Positions 54,767 through 63,719 of a stretch of DNA of 64,000 bases are shown piece by piece. The first letter of the stretch is position 1. Every line of letters starts with the position of its first letter. The DNA is taken from positions 62,001 through 126,000 of the forward strand of contig NZ_CP022121.1 of the NCBI RefSeq assembly GCF_002224645.1. The letters run 5' to 3'. The position numbers and the translations under genes were made by a program. This DNA comes from Dehalobacterium formicoaceticum (GTDB taxonomy: Bacteria > Bacillota > Dehalobacteriia > Dehalobacteriales > Dehalobacteriaceae). The notes beneath the pieces are model-generated. The model was given only the letters and a program-made list of their open reading frames with translations, had not been told where the DNA came from and made no database searches.

Positions 54767-55632
54767 CGTCCAATCTCCTTTCCATTCGCTTCAAGGGTTT
54801 TTCCGTTGATGAGCCGTAGCTCCAAGCCGCCGCCTGTAAACCGTATTTCCTGTACGGCGGTTCTGAGGATTTCATTGCGGAGCTCATCGTCCATCGGGCG
54901 CTCTGTGATTCTATCCCTCAGTATCTGCATTTGGTGATAAGGGGTATAATCGGGCACTCCGCTGTATTTTTCGGCGGCGCAGGCCAGTATCAGCATTTTG
55001 GTGTATTCTACACCCGGCTCCGCTTTGTTCAGCTCTCGGATTACCTCATTCTGGATGCGGGCCACCTCCAGCGTCAGCTCTCCAGCCTGCTGTGGGAGGG
55101 GCCAGAGGAAGAGGTCGGGGTTCTGAGCCAGTGCGTTCAGCCGTCCTGTCAGGGCGGTGTGGATGTCCTCGTCCTCTATGTATCGGCGGTTGGTACAACC
55201 TTCCGTCTGGCAGTACCAGCGAACCTTGCTTGATGCTCTTGTGTCCCTGATCATCTTCCCGCCGCACACACCGCAGACCGCCTTTTCACGGATGGGCCTG
55301 ATGTACTCCGGGCAAGGGGTATAGGTATTTTTATCTCCCCTGATAAGCTGGATACGCATAAAGGTTTCCGATTCGATGATCGGCGGGTACTCTTTTTCTC
55401 CGAGGTAGCGTTCATTTTCGAGGATGCGCTTGACCATGTGCTTATTCCACTGGTCGGTGTGCTTGTGATAGACGATGCCCCGGAGCACCATCTCATCGGC
55501 AATCTTGCTGTAGGCCATTCCATCCGAGTAAAGCCTGAAAATCTCTTTGACGGCTGCCGACTCCGTGGGGCAGCACAGGATTTCGCCGTTTTTCATCATA
55601 TAGCCGAAGGGGATATTTCTCTGCCATGCCAT
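54739..55632 (-). CDS. Recombinase-family protein without the catalytic domain (second of three)
   Basis: 297 residues. It starts MAWQRNIPFGYMMKNGEI in the middle of the recombinase domain, followed by the zinc ribbon (AVCGVCGGKMIRDTR) and a helical tail. The N-terminal resolvase domain with the nucleophilic Ser is missing, so it cannot cut DNA alone. Such short partners are known in recombinase triplets and may help to bind att sites or control direction. ATG sits right after the stop of the first recombinase. Confidence 0.85.
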   Translation of the reverse strand: MAWQRNIPFGYMMKNGEILCCPTESAAVKEIFRLYSDGMAYSKIADEMVLRGIVYHKHTDQWNKHMVKRILENERYLGEKEYPPIIESETFMRIQLIRGDKNTYTPCPEYIRPIREKAVCGVCGGKMIRDTRASSKVRWYCQTEGCTNRRYIEDEDIHTALTGRLNALAQNPDLFLWPLPQQAGELTLEVARIQNEVIRELNKAEPGVEYTKMLILACAAEKYSGVPDYTPYHQMQILRDRITERPMDDELRNEILRTAVQEIRFTGGGLELRLINGKTLEANGKEIGRCLRQQQGK

Positions 55633-55633
55633 G

Positions 55634-57214
55634 CTACCGCACCGTCCTTTCTATGGTTTCCTTCAGGGTGAGCCCGTTGTAAAGGGTGAGGTTCATCTCG
55701 GTTTCCGAGGAGATGGTGATTTTCTCTACCAGCGTTTCAAACAGTTCCTCGGTGAGCTCCCCTAAGTGCTCAGGGCTGGATTCCAGGTAATCCAGCATCG
55801 CTTCCGTGGCCTTGATCTGCCCGTCCTCGCCAGTGGTTTCCATGATGCGGCGGCGCAGACGGCGCAGTTCCCGCAGCTTGAAATCAATATCGCCGGTTTG
55901 GGATAAATAAAGAGCAGAATCTACGTATCCCTTCGACTTGAGTCGAACAAGAACGAGATTCTGCTCGGTTAACTGTGCTATTTCCTTGTCTATGTCATTT
56001 ATCTTGCGGTTGGAGCGGAGTTCCTTTTCCCTTAGCTCGGTGAGCTGACTTAGGAGCGGCGACAGGATTTGCTCACGGTGCCGTTTCAGCTTGTGGTACA
56101 TTCGGAGGATTGCCGTGATAATCTGTTCCTCCGGTACCTGAGAAATCGGGCAAAGGTCTTTGTGGCTGTCATGCCTCCGGCAAATCCAGTAGACCTTTTC
56201 ATTGACGATTTTCCTTCGGAACAGGGTACCGCAGTTTCCGCAGTGGAGTTTCTTTTTCAGCAGTGCGGAGGAAACCGTACCCGCTATCTGCGCTCTGCGA
56301 GTTTCCAGAAGTGCCTGCACTCGCTGGAATTCATCCTTGGAGACAATCGGCTCATGGCAGTTCTCCACGAAGTATTTGGGCTTTTCTCCTTTATTCCGCA
56401 CCTGCCGGAATGGGATGTCGTTGGTGGCGAAGCTCTTTTGCCAGACCATATCCCCAGTGTAGGAGATATTGGTGAGGATATACCCTATTGTAGTTGAATA
56501 CCACATCTTTCGGTCTTTCGTGCGGGGGATGCACAGCCGGTTCAGCTCGTTTGCGATATCCTCCTTGCCCTGGCCGCTCAGATAGGCGGTGAAAATGCGG
56601 CGCACCACCTCGGCCTGCTCCGGGATGACCACCAGGGTACGTTCCTCCAGCTTGTAGCCATAGGGAGTTGCCGGTGAAACGTAGTCGCCCTTTTCCATTC
56701 GGATACGGATGCTGATCCGCATATTGTTCGAGTGGTTTTGCGATTCCATCTGTGAGAAGGCGCCGTAGATGGTGGCGATCTGCTCCGACGTCATCTTGCC
56801 GGTATCAATGTTTTCCTTTTCAAAGTGGATGGAGACGCCCAGCCGGAGGAGCTCCCTCACATACTGGATATATTCCTTGGTGTTCCTCGCAAATCGGGAT
56901 ATGGATTTAACGAGGACGCGGTCGATTTTCCCGTCCCGGCAGTCCTGTATCATGCGGTTGAAATCGTCCCGTTTGCTTGCCACAAGGCCGGTAATGCCTT
57001 CGTCAGCGTAGATGTCCGCCAGCTCCCAGCCCTCATGGGTGGCAATGTTTTTGGTGTAGTAGTCCACCTGTGCGATGTAGGAGTTCTGCTGGTCATCCGA
57101 GTCGCTGCTCACACGGGCGTATGCCGCCACGCGGAGCTTTGCAACCTCTTGCGATTTTGCTGATATGACAGTGATTTTCGGCGGTTCCACCGATGCTAAA
57201 TTGGGGTTATACAT
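55634..57214 (-). CDS. Large serine recombinase (first of three)
   Basis: 526 residues. AAYARVSSDSDDQQNSY carries the catalytic Ser, followed by YADEGITGLVASKRDDF, KSISRFARNTKEYI, the recombinase domain and zinc ribbon CGNCGTLFRRK. AAAGGAGGGAAAAAAG lies before the ATG. It starts the recombinase operon; probably needed for excision and integration of the element. Confidence 0.95.
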   Translation of the reverse strand: MYNPNLASVEPPKITVISAKSQEVAKLRVAAYARVSSDSDDQQNSYIAQVDYYTKNIATHEGWELADIYADEGITGLVASKRDDFNRMIQDCRDGKIDRVLVKSISRFARNTKEYIQYVRELLRLGVSIHFEKENIDTGKMTSEQIATIYGAFSQMESQNHSNNMRISIRIRMEKGDYVSPATPYGYKLEERTLVVIPEQAEVVRRIFTAYLSGQGKEDIANELNRLCIPRTKDRKMWYSTTIGYILTNISYTGDMVWQKSFATNDIPFRQVRNKGEKPKYFVENCHEPIVSKDEFQRVQALLETRRAQIAGTVSSALLKKKLHCGNCGTLFRRKIVNEKVYWICRRHDSHKDLCPISQVPEEQIITAILRMYHKLKRHREQILSPLLSQLTELREKELRSNRKINDIDKEIAQLTEQNLVLVRLKSKGYVDSALYLSQTGDIDFKLRELRRLRRRIMETTGEDGQIKATEAMLDYLESSPEHLGELTEELFETLVEKITISSETEMNLTLYNGLTLKETIERTVR

Positions 57215-57306
57215 CTTTTTTCCCTCCTTTCAACGACATACACTACCACACCTCCCTGCACATAGCTACTGAATAATTGATAACATTCAGAAAACAAGTC
57301 CAGGGG

Positions 57307-57465
57307 TCAGCAGGGGGCAATAATGGTGGGCCGCAGCCTGCGTTCCAAGTCCTTTTTGACCTTTTCGATTTCCGACTCCGACATGCCCTTGGCGGCCGCA
57401 AGCTGCACGAGCTGCTGCAGGGCGGCAACGAACATAAGGTTATCGGCTACCTGATTATTTGTCAT
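57307..57465 (-). CDS. 52-residue helical protein overlapping the MazF-type toxin gene
   Basis: Reads MTNNQVADNLMFVAALQQLV, then AAAKGMSESEIEKVKKDLER and stops at 57307. Its ATG overlaps the toxin stop by four bases (ATGA), so the two are translationally coupled. The C-terminal pattern SESEIEKVKKDLE is a typical short amphipathic helix. It may be an antitoxin in reverse order or an unrelated accessory; no database match was checked. Confidence 0.6.
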   Translation of the reverse strand: MTNNQVADNLMFVAALQQLVQLAAAKGMSESEIEKVKKDLERRLRPTIIAPC

Positions 57466-57848
57466 GGCGTTTCCCTCCCAAATAAAAAAAGTGTCGGGCT
57501 AAGTCCGATGCTGATAGAAAGTGCCTGGTCGATTTCTTCCATTTCATTCTCGTCCAGACGGCCAACCCATTCCCGAAGCCGGGCCCGGTCGATGGTGCGT
57601 ATCTGCTCCAAGAGTGCAAAGGACTCCCTGGACAATCTGCCCGCCCCGGCAATGGCCGTATGGGTGGGCAAGGGCTTTTTCGGTTTGCCGGTGATGGCGC
57701 AGACGATAGTGGTGGGGCTGTGGCGGTTGCCGATATCATTTTGCAGGATAAGTACGGGACGGATGCCCCCTTGCTCGCAGCCCACAACGGGGTTTAAATC
57801 GGCGTAGTAAATATCGCCTCGGCTGATCTCTTGCTTTGTCGTGTCCAA
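57462..57848 (-). CDS. MazF/PemK-type toxin (type II endoribonuclease family)
   Basis: 128 residues from TTG 57848 (AAGGAGG upstream). ISRGDIYYADLNPVVGCEQGGIRPVLILQND is the PemK/MazF core (GDIYYADLNPV... RPVLI), then TTIVCAITGK and LEQIRTIDRARL. MazF enzymes cut mRNA at short sites. No MazE-like gene precedes it; a 52-residue gene follows. Confidence 0.88.
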   Translation of the reverse strand: MDTTKQEISRGDIYYADLNPVVGCEQGGIRPVLILQNDIGNRHSPTTIVCAITGKPKKPLPTHTAIAGAGRLSRESFALLEQIRTIDRARLREWVGRLDENEMEEIDQALSISIGLSPTLFLFGRETP

Positions 57849-58429
57849 ACTTTGCACCTCCTTGATTCGATATCCTTCTGTTTTTTCTTAATGGCACAAA
57901 TATAGGGACCGCTCTGCTGTAAAGGCAGAGCGATCCCCATCGCTTCTGACATTAAGTCATTTTACTGTAATCAAGGCGCTTAATTCGACACTACTCCCCA
58001 AGCGCACTGTGCAAAGCAATGCCTTGCACAACAAAGGCGACGGCCTGAACTGCGGCTGGCTTCACCGCATCATGGGAATTCCACCCCCGCCAGGATCTCT
58101 GCCGGCTGCCCTCATTGCGTGATCCCCCGGTCAAGGGGGGCTGTGACTGGACAGAAGTATCAATATAGGCTGACGGAATCATTGCGAGACAGGCTGCCAC
58201 AGCCTGTTTTCCGGTCGGATGGGTACCGCTTTGCACCTTATTTGGCCGTCTTTGATAGGAGCAGAAAGAAACGAGCGAACAGAAAAATGAGTGATTTCGT
58301 TTTTCTTGCTGCCTGCCTACAGGTGGTCTTGGCGCATCCTCCGGGGTCGCTTTCCCTCATCGGGTCCGTCAGCTAACGTATTCAGGTCATCGGTTATGAA
58401 ATTTTCAATGAGCAGTGAGGGAGAATAGA
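57849..58429. other. Gene-poor stretch upstream of the toxin gene
   Basis: Contains an inverted repeat (CCGCTCTGC and GCAGAGCG, 57909-57935) close to the toxin start. Open frames on both strands across 57.99-58.38 kb lack good ribosome binding sites and look like degraded element sequence. No recognised gene. Confidence 0.4.
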
Positions 58430-58471
58430 AAAACCCCCTCACTACTAATCCGGTTTCGTGAGGGGGTTGGA
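58430..58471 (-). terminator. Terminator after the sigma-like gene
   Basis: CCAACCCCCTCAC and GTGAGGGGGTT pair around about 15 bases; the minus-strand side continues TTTTTC. It lies just after the stop of the sigma-like gene. Confidence 0.85.
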
Positions 58472-58482
58472 CGGAAAAAGTT

Positions 58483-58902
58483 TTACTTTTCCATAAGTTT
58501 TTTTAAAGTGCGTAGAATTTTCATCTTCCGATCATGAATTGTCATGCGCGGGATTCCTGTTTCCGCTGCCACTTGATGCTCACTTTTGTCCTGAAAAAAC
58601 AGGAGAAAAATTAGCTCCTGTTCCTTCGAAGTGAGTTGTGAGAGGCACTGATGGAGCTTTTCTGTCAACAGCTTGTCCACAGCGACATCCTCCACGCGGG
58701 GAGAGGTGAGGTCTGGGATCGCATCCACTCCATTGGTTTCCTCCGTGTCCATAGCACTGTAATAAAATACGCCATGCCTTGCATCCTTTTCCTCCAGATG
58801 CAATTCCCGACGTTTCATGCGGTAATAGGTCAAATAGACTTCTTCAGTGACAGGGACGAACTGACCCTGCACTTTGATTCGATATTCTTTTTTCTCTGCC
58901 AT
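58483..58902 (-). CDS. Sigma-70-like factor with region 4 (mobile-element regulator)
   Basis: 139 residues. The C-terminal 65 residues (LSQLTSKEQELIFLLFFQDKSEH, VAAETGIPRMTIHDRKMKIL) form a region-4 helix-turn-helix. A full region 2 is not seen, so it may be a partial or specialised sigma factor. Such proteins are common near recombinases in clostridial integrative elements. ACGGAGGACAAGCCAT precedes ATG 58902. Confidence 0.78.
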   Translation of the reverse strand: MAEKKEYRIKVQGQFVPVTEEVYLTYYRMKRRELHLEEKDARHGVFYYSAMDTEETNGVDAIPDLTSPRVEDVAVDKLLTEKLHQCLSQLTSKEQELIFLLFFQDKSEHQVAAETGIPRMTIHDRKMKILRTLKKLMEK

Positions 58903-59562
58903 ATGGCTTGTCCTCCGTTTTCTGAATTTTGATGGTGAATCAAAATGTCAGAAGCGGAGGAGAGCGGCAGCGCGGAATAACTTCGCCAATATAAAAAACA
59001 GCGAAAAACATCCCATTATTTGGAATATTTAGTCGCTGTATAGATTTTCTTGTCGAAAGAAAAAAGTCAACACTGCGCCCATGGCGAAATGCTGACTTTT
59101 TCAAAATTACAATATGAATTTGTATAGGTGGTGGGTAATATGTACGAGCTTTGTCTGCTCTATCTCCACCTCTTATGAATATAAATTTTCATAGGACATC
59201 CCTCTCACCAGAGCATGGCGAAATCCGGTATCCTGATATCCTGCTTATCCGTCAAAAACCGACAGATATAATAGGAGCCTGCCCTCATTTTAGAGGGCAG
59301 GCTCAGCATAGTTTTTGGCAACCAGGCTATCATAACGTGTGAAACGCCTTAGACCCTATGGCTTTGCGACCTTACCTTTCGATAAGTTTGCCCTCTTTAT
59401 TAAATTGGTGTTCCTGTTTGCTTTTCCGGCACCTGGAGTATATCTCCAAGGTAAATGATGGAAAATTGGCCTTTGCTGTTCAGCCACTCCTGCTCACTCA
59501 TGGTACAACCCAACTTATGGAAGCCTGTTGTTAGTAAAGGAGCTTTTGTATGGGAGCCGCTT
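58903..59562. other. Gene-free stretch with inverted repeat and a small coding fragment
   Basis: An inverted repeat GAGCCTGCCCTC/GAGGGCAGGCTC lies at 59275-59305. On the minus strand about 33 codons from ATG 59512 (SEQEWLNSKGQFSIIYLGDILQVPEKQ) resemble the end of a LysM-type domain and may be a gene remnant. No other gene was seen; this may be the right end of the integrated element. Confidence 0.4.
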
Positions 59563-59937
59563 TCATTTTTTCGTTATGTATAAAATCGCACGGCTTATTT
59601 GAGGGAAGAATAATGCAACAATACCGGACATGTCATGTAATATCGGTACAAGCAATATGACATATGCGATAGCGCCCATGAGAAATGTTCGGATTACTTT
59701 TGAGAGTATGACAATGCTGGAGGCCTGCTTTTGATCATGCTTTGCAGAAAATTTTGCAGTATATATATTTAGCATGAAATTCCCTATTGAGGCTGCACTG
59801 CCAACGGCTATACCTAATAAAACAGAAAGGCTGAACTTGTCCGTCAATACAAATACACCAATTAGTATAAAAGACAATCCAGCCACGCACAGGGTCATAC
59901 TCTTTATTTCTTGATTTATTTTTGCTTCAGGTATCAT
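59563..59937 (-). CDS. AtpI-like (ATP synthase subunit I family) membrane protein
   Basis: About 124 residues from ATG 59937 (GGAGGGGAAGC upstream), with four hydrophobic segments (about 15-32, 38-58, 72-98 and 103-118). The layout and the GIAVGSAASIGNFMLNIY segment suit the ATP synthase I family, but none of the atp genes that normally follow is here. It is cut off from any partner by the element to its left, or the family may be a different one. Confidence 0.55.
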   Translation of the reverse strand: MIPEAKINQEIKSMTLCVAGLSFILIGVFVLTDKFSLSVLLGIAVGSAASIGNFMLNIYTAKFSAKHDQKQASSIVILSKVIRTFLMGAIAYVILLVPILHDMSGIVALFFPQISRAILYITKK

Positions 59938-60204
59938 GCTTCCCCTCCAATCCATAACCATTTATTCTCTGAAGCTGAACAATCCCGCATCGCAGGACAG
60001 AAAGCCATGCCTTAAAGCATGGACAGGCCTTTCGCAGCAGAGGCGCTATAAGATCACCCTGATTGAGGACGGCATTTACAGAGTAATTTACTTTAAATTT
60101 ACCAGCTTTCACATTAGTATAGGATTAGGGTTTTCGCCGACGCATTAAGAAAACATTAAGGGCCTATTTTGTGAAGCGTGTTTCTAAGCAAAACATTGCC
60201 CCAT

Positions 60205-60243
60205 GCAAGAAGCTCCGTGTTGTAACAACACGGAGCTTCTATA
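60205..60243. terminator. Hairpin downstream of kdpE
   Basis: AGAAGCTCCGTGTTG and AACACGGAGCTTCT form a 14-base stem with a four-base loop. The T-run is short in both directions, so it is a weaker terminator or an RNA stabiliser. Confidence 0.6.
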
Positions 60244-60307
60244 ATGCTTAGATCAATTTACCGATCCGGTAAGTAGTTAATAACTACAGCACAGGACTAC
60301 AAGAAAT

Positions 60308-61024
60308 TCAACCGGATTTTTCGTCATCACCAACCCGAAGCATTCGGTAACCAACCCCGATATGCGTTTGAATATATTTGGGCTGTGATGTATTCTTCTC
60401 AATTTTTTTCCGTAGAGTTGCCATAAAAACACGCAGGGCGGGAATGTCATTGCTATAATTGCCCCATATTTCATGGAGGATGAAGTTGTGTGTCAGAACT
60501 TTTCCTACGTTTTTCGCCAGCAGACACAAGAGCTTATATTCGATAGGGGTTAAGTGTACTTCCTCTCCATCCAGCCATGTGCAGCCCGCCGCATAATCGA
60601 TCTTCAAATTTCCATTGGTAAAGATGGTTGCATCTCTTTGCAGTTTTTCACTGTCATATCGCACCCGGCGCAAGCTGACCCGGAGCCGCGCCAGAAGTTC
60701 CTCCACACTGAACGGTTTTGTCAGATAGTCATCCGCGCCGGCATCCAGCGCATCGATTTTATCGCGATCTTCACTGCGGGCGCTCACCACGATGATAGGC
60801 ATGTTGGACCAGGCCCTGACCTTTTTAATAATATCTACACCGTCCATATCGGGAAGCCCTAAATCAAGAATCATGATATCCGGCTGCTTGGAAACAGCCT
60901 CAAAGATCGAGCCTTCGCCGGTTCCGGCCACGTGATACTGATACCCTTGTGTTTCCAAAGTGGTAGTGATCAGCTTCTGAACGGCTTTATCGTCTTCCAC
61001 AACCAGAATCAAAGGTTTATTCAT
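60308..61024 (-). CDS. kdpE: KdpE-type response regulator
   Basis: 238 residues: receiver domain (LVVEDDKAVQKLI, phospho-acceptor in MILDLGLPDMDG, VVSARSEDRDKIDALDAGADDYLTKPF) and an OmpR/PhoB-type winged helix (HLTPIEYKLLCLLAKNVGKVL). KdpE activates kdpFABC at low potassium. Its start overlaps the kdpD stop by 8 bases. Confidence 0.93.
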   Translation of the reverse strand: MNKPLILVVEDDKAVQKLITTTLETQGYQYHVAGTGEGSIFEAVSKQPDIMILDLGLPDMDGVDIIKKVRAWSNMPIIVVSARSEDRDKIDALDAGADDYLTKPFSVEELLARLRVSLRRVRYDSEKLQRDATIFTNGNLKIDYAAGCTWLDGEEVHLTPIEYKLLCLLAKNVGKVLTHNFILHEIWGNYSNDIPALRVFMATLRKKIEKNTSQPKYIQTHIGVGYRMLRVGDDEKSG

Positions 61025-63719
61025 GAATATGCACCTCCTCCGCTTGCAAGGTAAAGCCGAATATCGTACCTTGGGGAATATTGTCTTTTACATAAATGCT
61101 GCCTCCATGCGCATTAATAATGGATTTACACAACGGCAGCCCCAACCCGAGGCCACGTCGGCTATCTGCACTGATATTTTCAGCCGTATAGAACATATCG
61201 AACAATTTTTCTTTTGCCGCATCCGGAATGCCGGGACCGTTATCGGCTATTTCAACACGGACAACCGATCCGTTCCGCTTTGCTGAGATCGTAATACGAG
61301 AGCCTTGCTGCGTGTATTTGATCGCATTGTCAAGAATATTGATAATGATCTGAATGATAAGACGGGAATCCATTTTTGCCATCAGGAACTCTTCCTTAAG
61401 ATTCGTTTCAATCGTATGCTCCACGCTTCTTCGATTGACATGAAGCAGTGCCTCCGCAATCACCTCATCCAAAAGCTCTGGCTGCATATTTAAATTCAAT
61501 GTCCCGTTATCGATCCGAGTAATAGAAAGCAGATTTTCTACCAAATTGATTAACCACATGGAATCGTCAAAAATATCGGTATAGAGGCCCTGCTTTTTCT
61601 CTTCGCTCAAAACATGGGAATTGCCTCTTAGAATAGCTGCGTTGCCGGAAATACTGGTGAGCGGTGTACGCAAGTCGTGAGAAATGGCCCGAAGGAGATT
61701 TGCTCGAAGTTGTTCCTGCTGCATCTGTATAGAAATCTCCTTCTGTGTTTCGTTCAGCCATTCCTTTTCCAGTGCCAGACCACACTCTCCCAACATAGCG
61801 ATCATGAGGCTTTTTTCAAAAGCCTCCAAAGGAGCCTCCCGATCCATAACAACGCCTGCAACAGCAAATACTACATTTTTGCTGCGTACCGCAAGATACA
61901 GGCATTTGGCGGCTGAAAGCGTGTTCGTAGTAGCACCCGCCCGTTTATTATTCTTGTACGCCCACTCAGCTACCGCACGCTCATCTGCCCCACAATAAGT
62001 CTGCTGGGGAACCTCTGATCCTTCTTTTAAGAAAACCATCGGTTCAGACAGAGTATTCTCCTGTATGGAATAGAAAATTACAGTTCTGTCCAACAGCTTG
62101 ATCATCTGCTGCGCCGTTTCGCTCAAGATTTCCGATTGATCCTTTGCCTGCTGCAATTTGCGGTTTGTTTCCAAAAGCACTTCCGTGCGGTAGGCTTTCT
62201 GCACGGCTTGGCGCGCCTGCTCCTTGACCCGCTTGGTCAGCGTGCTGGTGATGAGACCAGCTGTAAACATAACCAAAAAAGTAACCGGATAACCCGTACC
62301 AAAGGCTTGAAAAGAAAAATGCGGCTCAACAAAGGCAAAATTGAAGACAAGCACGCTCAAGACTGAGGCTACTGCACTGTATATCCGACCTTTTGTAATG
62401 ATGGAATTGAGCAGTACTCCTAAAATATAGACAGTAATGATATTCGCTTCGCTAAAGCCAAGAGAATTGAACCATAACCCAATCATCGTGCAGACAATCA
62501 AAATTCCTATCGTTTTGAAGAAATCCGCCAGAGAAAATTTTGTGTCCTTTGATATATATCTGGGCAGCCGAAAATGGAAGGAAGGCTGTGTATCCGGGAT
62601 GATATAAATATCGATATTTGGTGCGAGCGCAGATAGTCTGTCCACGAAATTACGCTTTGTGAGCCATTTTTTCGTATGATTGGAGCGCCCTATGACAATT
62701 TTAGAAACACGGCTTACCTTGGCGTATTCCGCGATTTGTCCGGGGACATCCTCTCCATACACGGTTGCAATTTGTGCACCGAGCTGTTCGGCAAGTCGTA
62801 AATGCTCCCTGAGCCGCGTTAAGTTCTTAGTTTCCAGCTCCGCTGTTTCCGGTGTCTCTACAAAAAGCGCTGTGAATGTACCATGGAATGCATCCGCCAT
62901 TCTTGCGGCTGTGCGAATTACCTTGGCATTAGAGGGGGCCGAGGATAGGCAAACTAATATGTGCTCACTAAAATAAGCATCGCTGCTTTTAAATGGGTCG
63001 CAGTTATGCGCCGCTATTCGGTTGACCTGATCGGCTGTACGCCGAAGCGCTATTTCACGCAGAGCGATCAGCTTTTCCTTGGTGAAAAAATTGGTAAGAG
63101 CCCTCTGCGCCTGTTCCTCACGATAGACTTTCCCTTTATTCAGGCGCTCTATCAGTTCCTCCGGCTCGATATCGACAACCTCAATCTGATCGGCGCTGTC
63201 GAATACGCTGTCCGGAATTCGCTCCCGCACAGTGATCCCTGTAATGGAAGCCACTACATCATTGAGGCTTTCGATATGCTGCACATTGATAGTAGTATAC
63301 ACATCGATGCCCGCCCGCAGCAGTTCTTCCACATCCTGATACCGTTTTATATGGCGGCAGCCTTCGGCGTTTGTGTGGGCCAGCTCATCTACCAAAATGA
63401 GCTCGGGCTTTCTGCGAAGGGCTCCGTCCAGATCAAACTCTTTTAGTAAGACGTCTTTATAGGTGATATTCAGAACGGGCAGGGCTTCTATCCCTTCCAG
63501 AAGGGCGGCTGTTTCCGGACGTGCATGGGGTTCAATGTATCCAGCAACCACGTCGATGCCGTTACTTTTCATTTCGTGAGCATCCTTGAGCATTGCGGAA
63601 GTTTTGCCAACTCCGGCTGCATAACCAAAGTAAATTTTCAGCCTTCCGCGCTTTTGTACAACCGGTATGGAGGAAAGCTGCTCCTGCAAAGGTTCGGAAT
63701 CGGTTTGATGAATTGTCAT
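61017..63719 (-). CDS. kdpD: KdpD osmosensitive potassium-sensing histidine kinase
   Basis: 900 residues from ATG 63719 (AAGGAGG upstream; an ATG at 63743 precedes that site). Order: KdpD domain with Walker A (YAAGVGKTSAML near 35) and LVDELAHTN, a Usp-like domain (about 245-370), four membrane helices (about 400-495), a GAF region, the phospho-acceptor SHDLRTPLTSISGN near 670, N-box NILDNAIKY, G1 DNGPGIPD and G2 GLGLGLPL. KdpD autophosphorylates at low potassium and passes the phosphate to KdpE. The kdpFABC genes are not visible in the window. Confidence 0.95.
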   Translation of the reverse strand: MTIHQTDSEPLQEQLSSIPVVQKRGRLKIYFGYAAGVGKTSAMLKDAHEMKSNGIDVVAGYIEPHARPETAALLEGIEALPVLNITYKDVLLKEFDLDGALRRKPELILVDELAHTNAEGCRHIKRYQDVEELLRAGIDVYTTINVQHIESLNDVVASITGITVRERIPDSVFDSADQIEVVDIEPEELIERLNKGKVYREEQAQRALTNFFTKEKLIALREIALRRTADQVNRIAAHNCDPFKSSDAYFSEHILVCLSSAPSNAKVIRTAARMADAFHGTFTALFVETPETAELETKNLTRLREHLRLAEQLGAQIATVYGEDVPGQIAEYAKVSRVSKIVIGRSNHTKKWLTKRNFVDRLSALAPNIDIYIIPDTQPSFHFRLPRYISKDTKFSLADFFKTIGILIVCTMIGLWFNSLGFSEANIITVYILGVLLNSIITKGRIYSAVASVLSVLVFNFAFVEPHFSFQAFGTGYPVTFLVMFTAGLITSTLTKRVKEQARQAVQKAYRTEVLLETNRKLQQAKDQSEILSETAQQMIKLLDRTVIFYSIQENTLSEPMVFLKEGSEVPQQTYCGADERAVAEWAYKNNKRAGATTNTLSAAKCLYLAVRSKNVVFAVAGVVMDREAPLEAFEKSLMIAMLGECGLALEKEWLNETQKEISIQMQQEQLRANLLRAISHDLRTPLTSISGNAAILRGNSHVLSEEKKQGLYTDIFDDSMWLINLVENLLSITRIDNGTLNLNMQPELLDEVIAEALLHVNRRSVEHTIETNLKEEFLMAKMDSRLIIQIIINILDNAIKYTQQGSRITISAKRNGSVVRVEIADNGPGIPDAAKEKLFDMFYTAENISADSRRGLGLGLPLCKSIINAHGGSIYVKDNIPQGTIFGFTLQAEEVHIHE

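Noticed and set aside
57991-58376. Overlapping frames on both strands upstream of the toxin gene
   Set aside because: None has a convincing start; composition suggests degraded mobile-element DNA.
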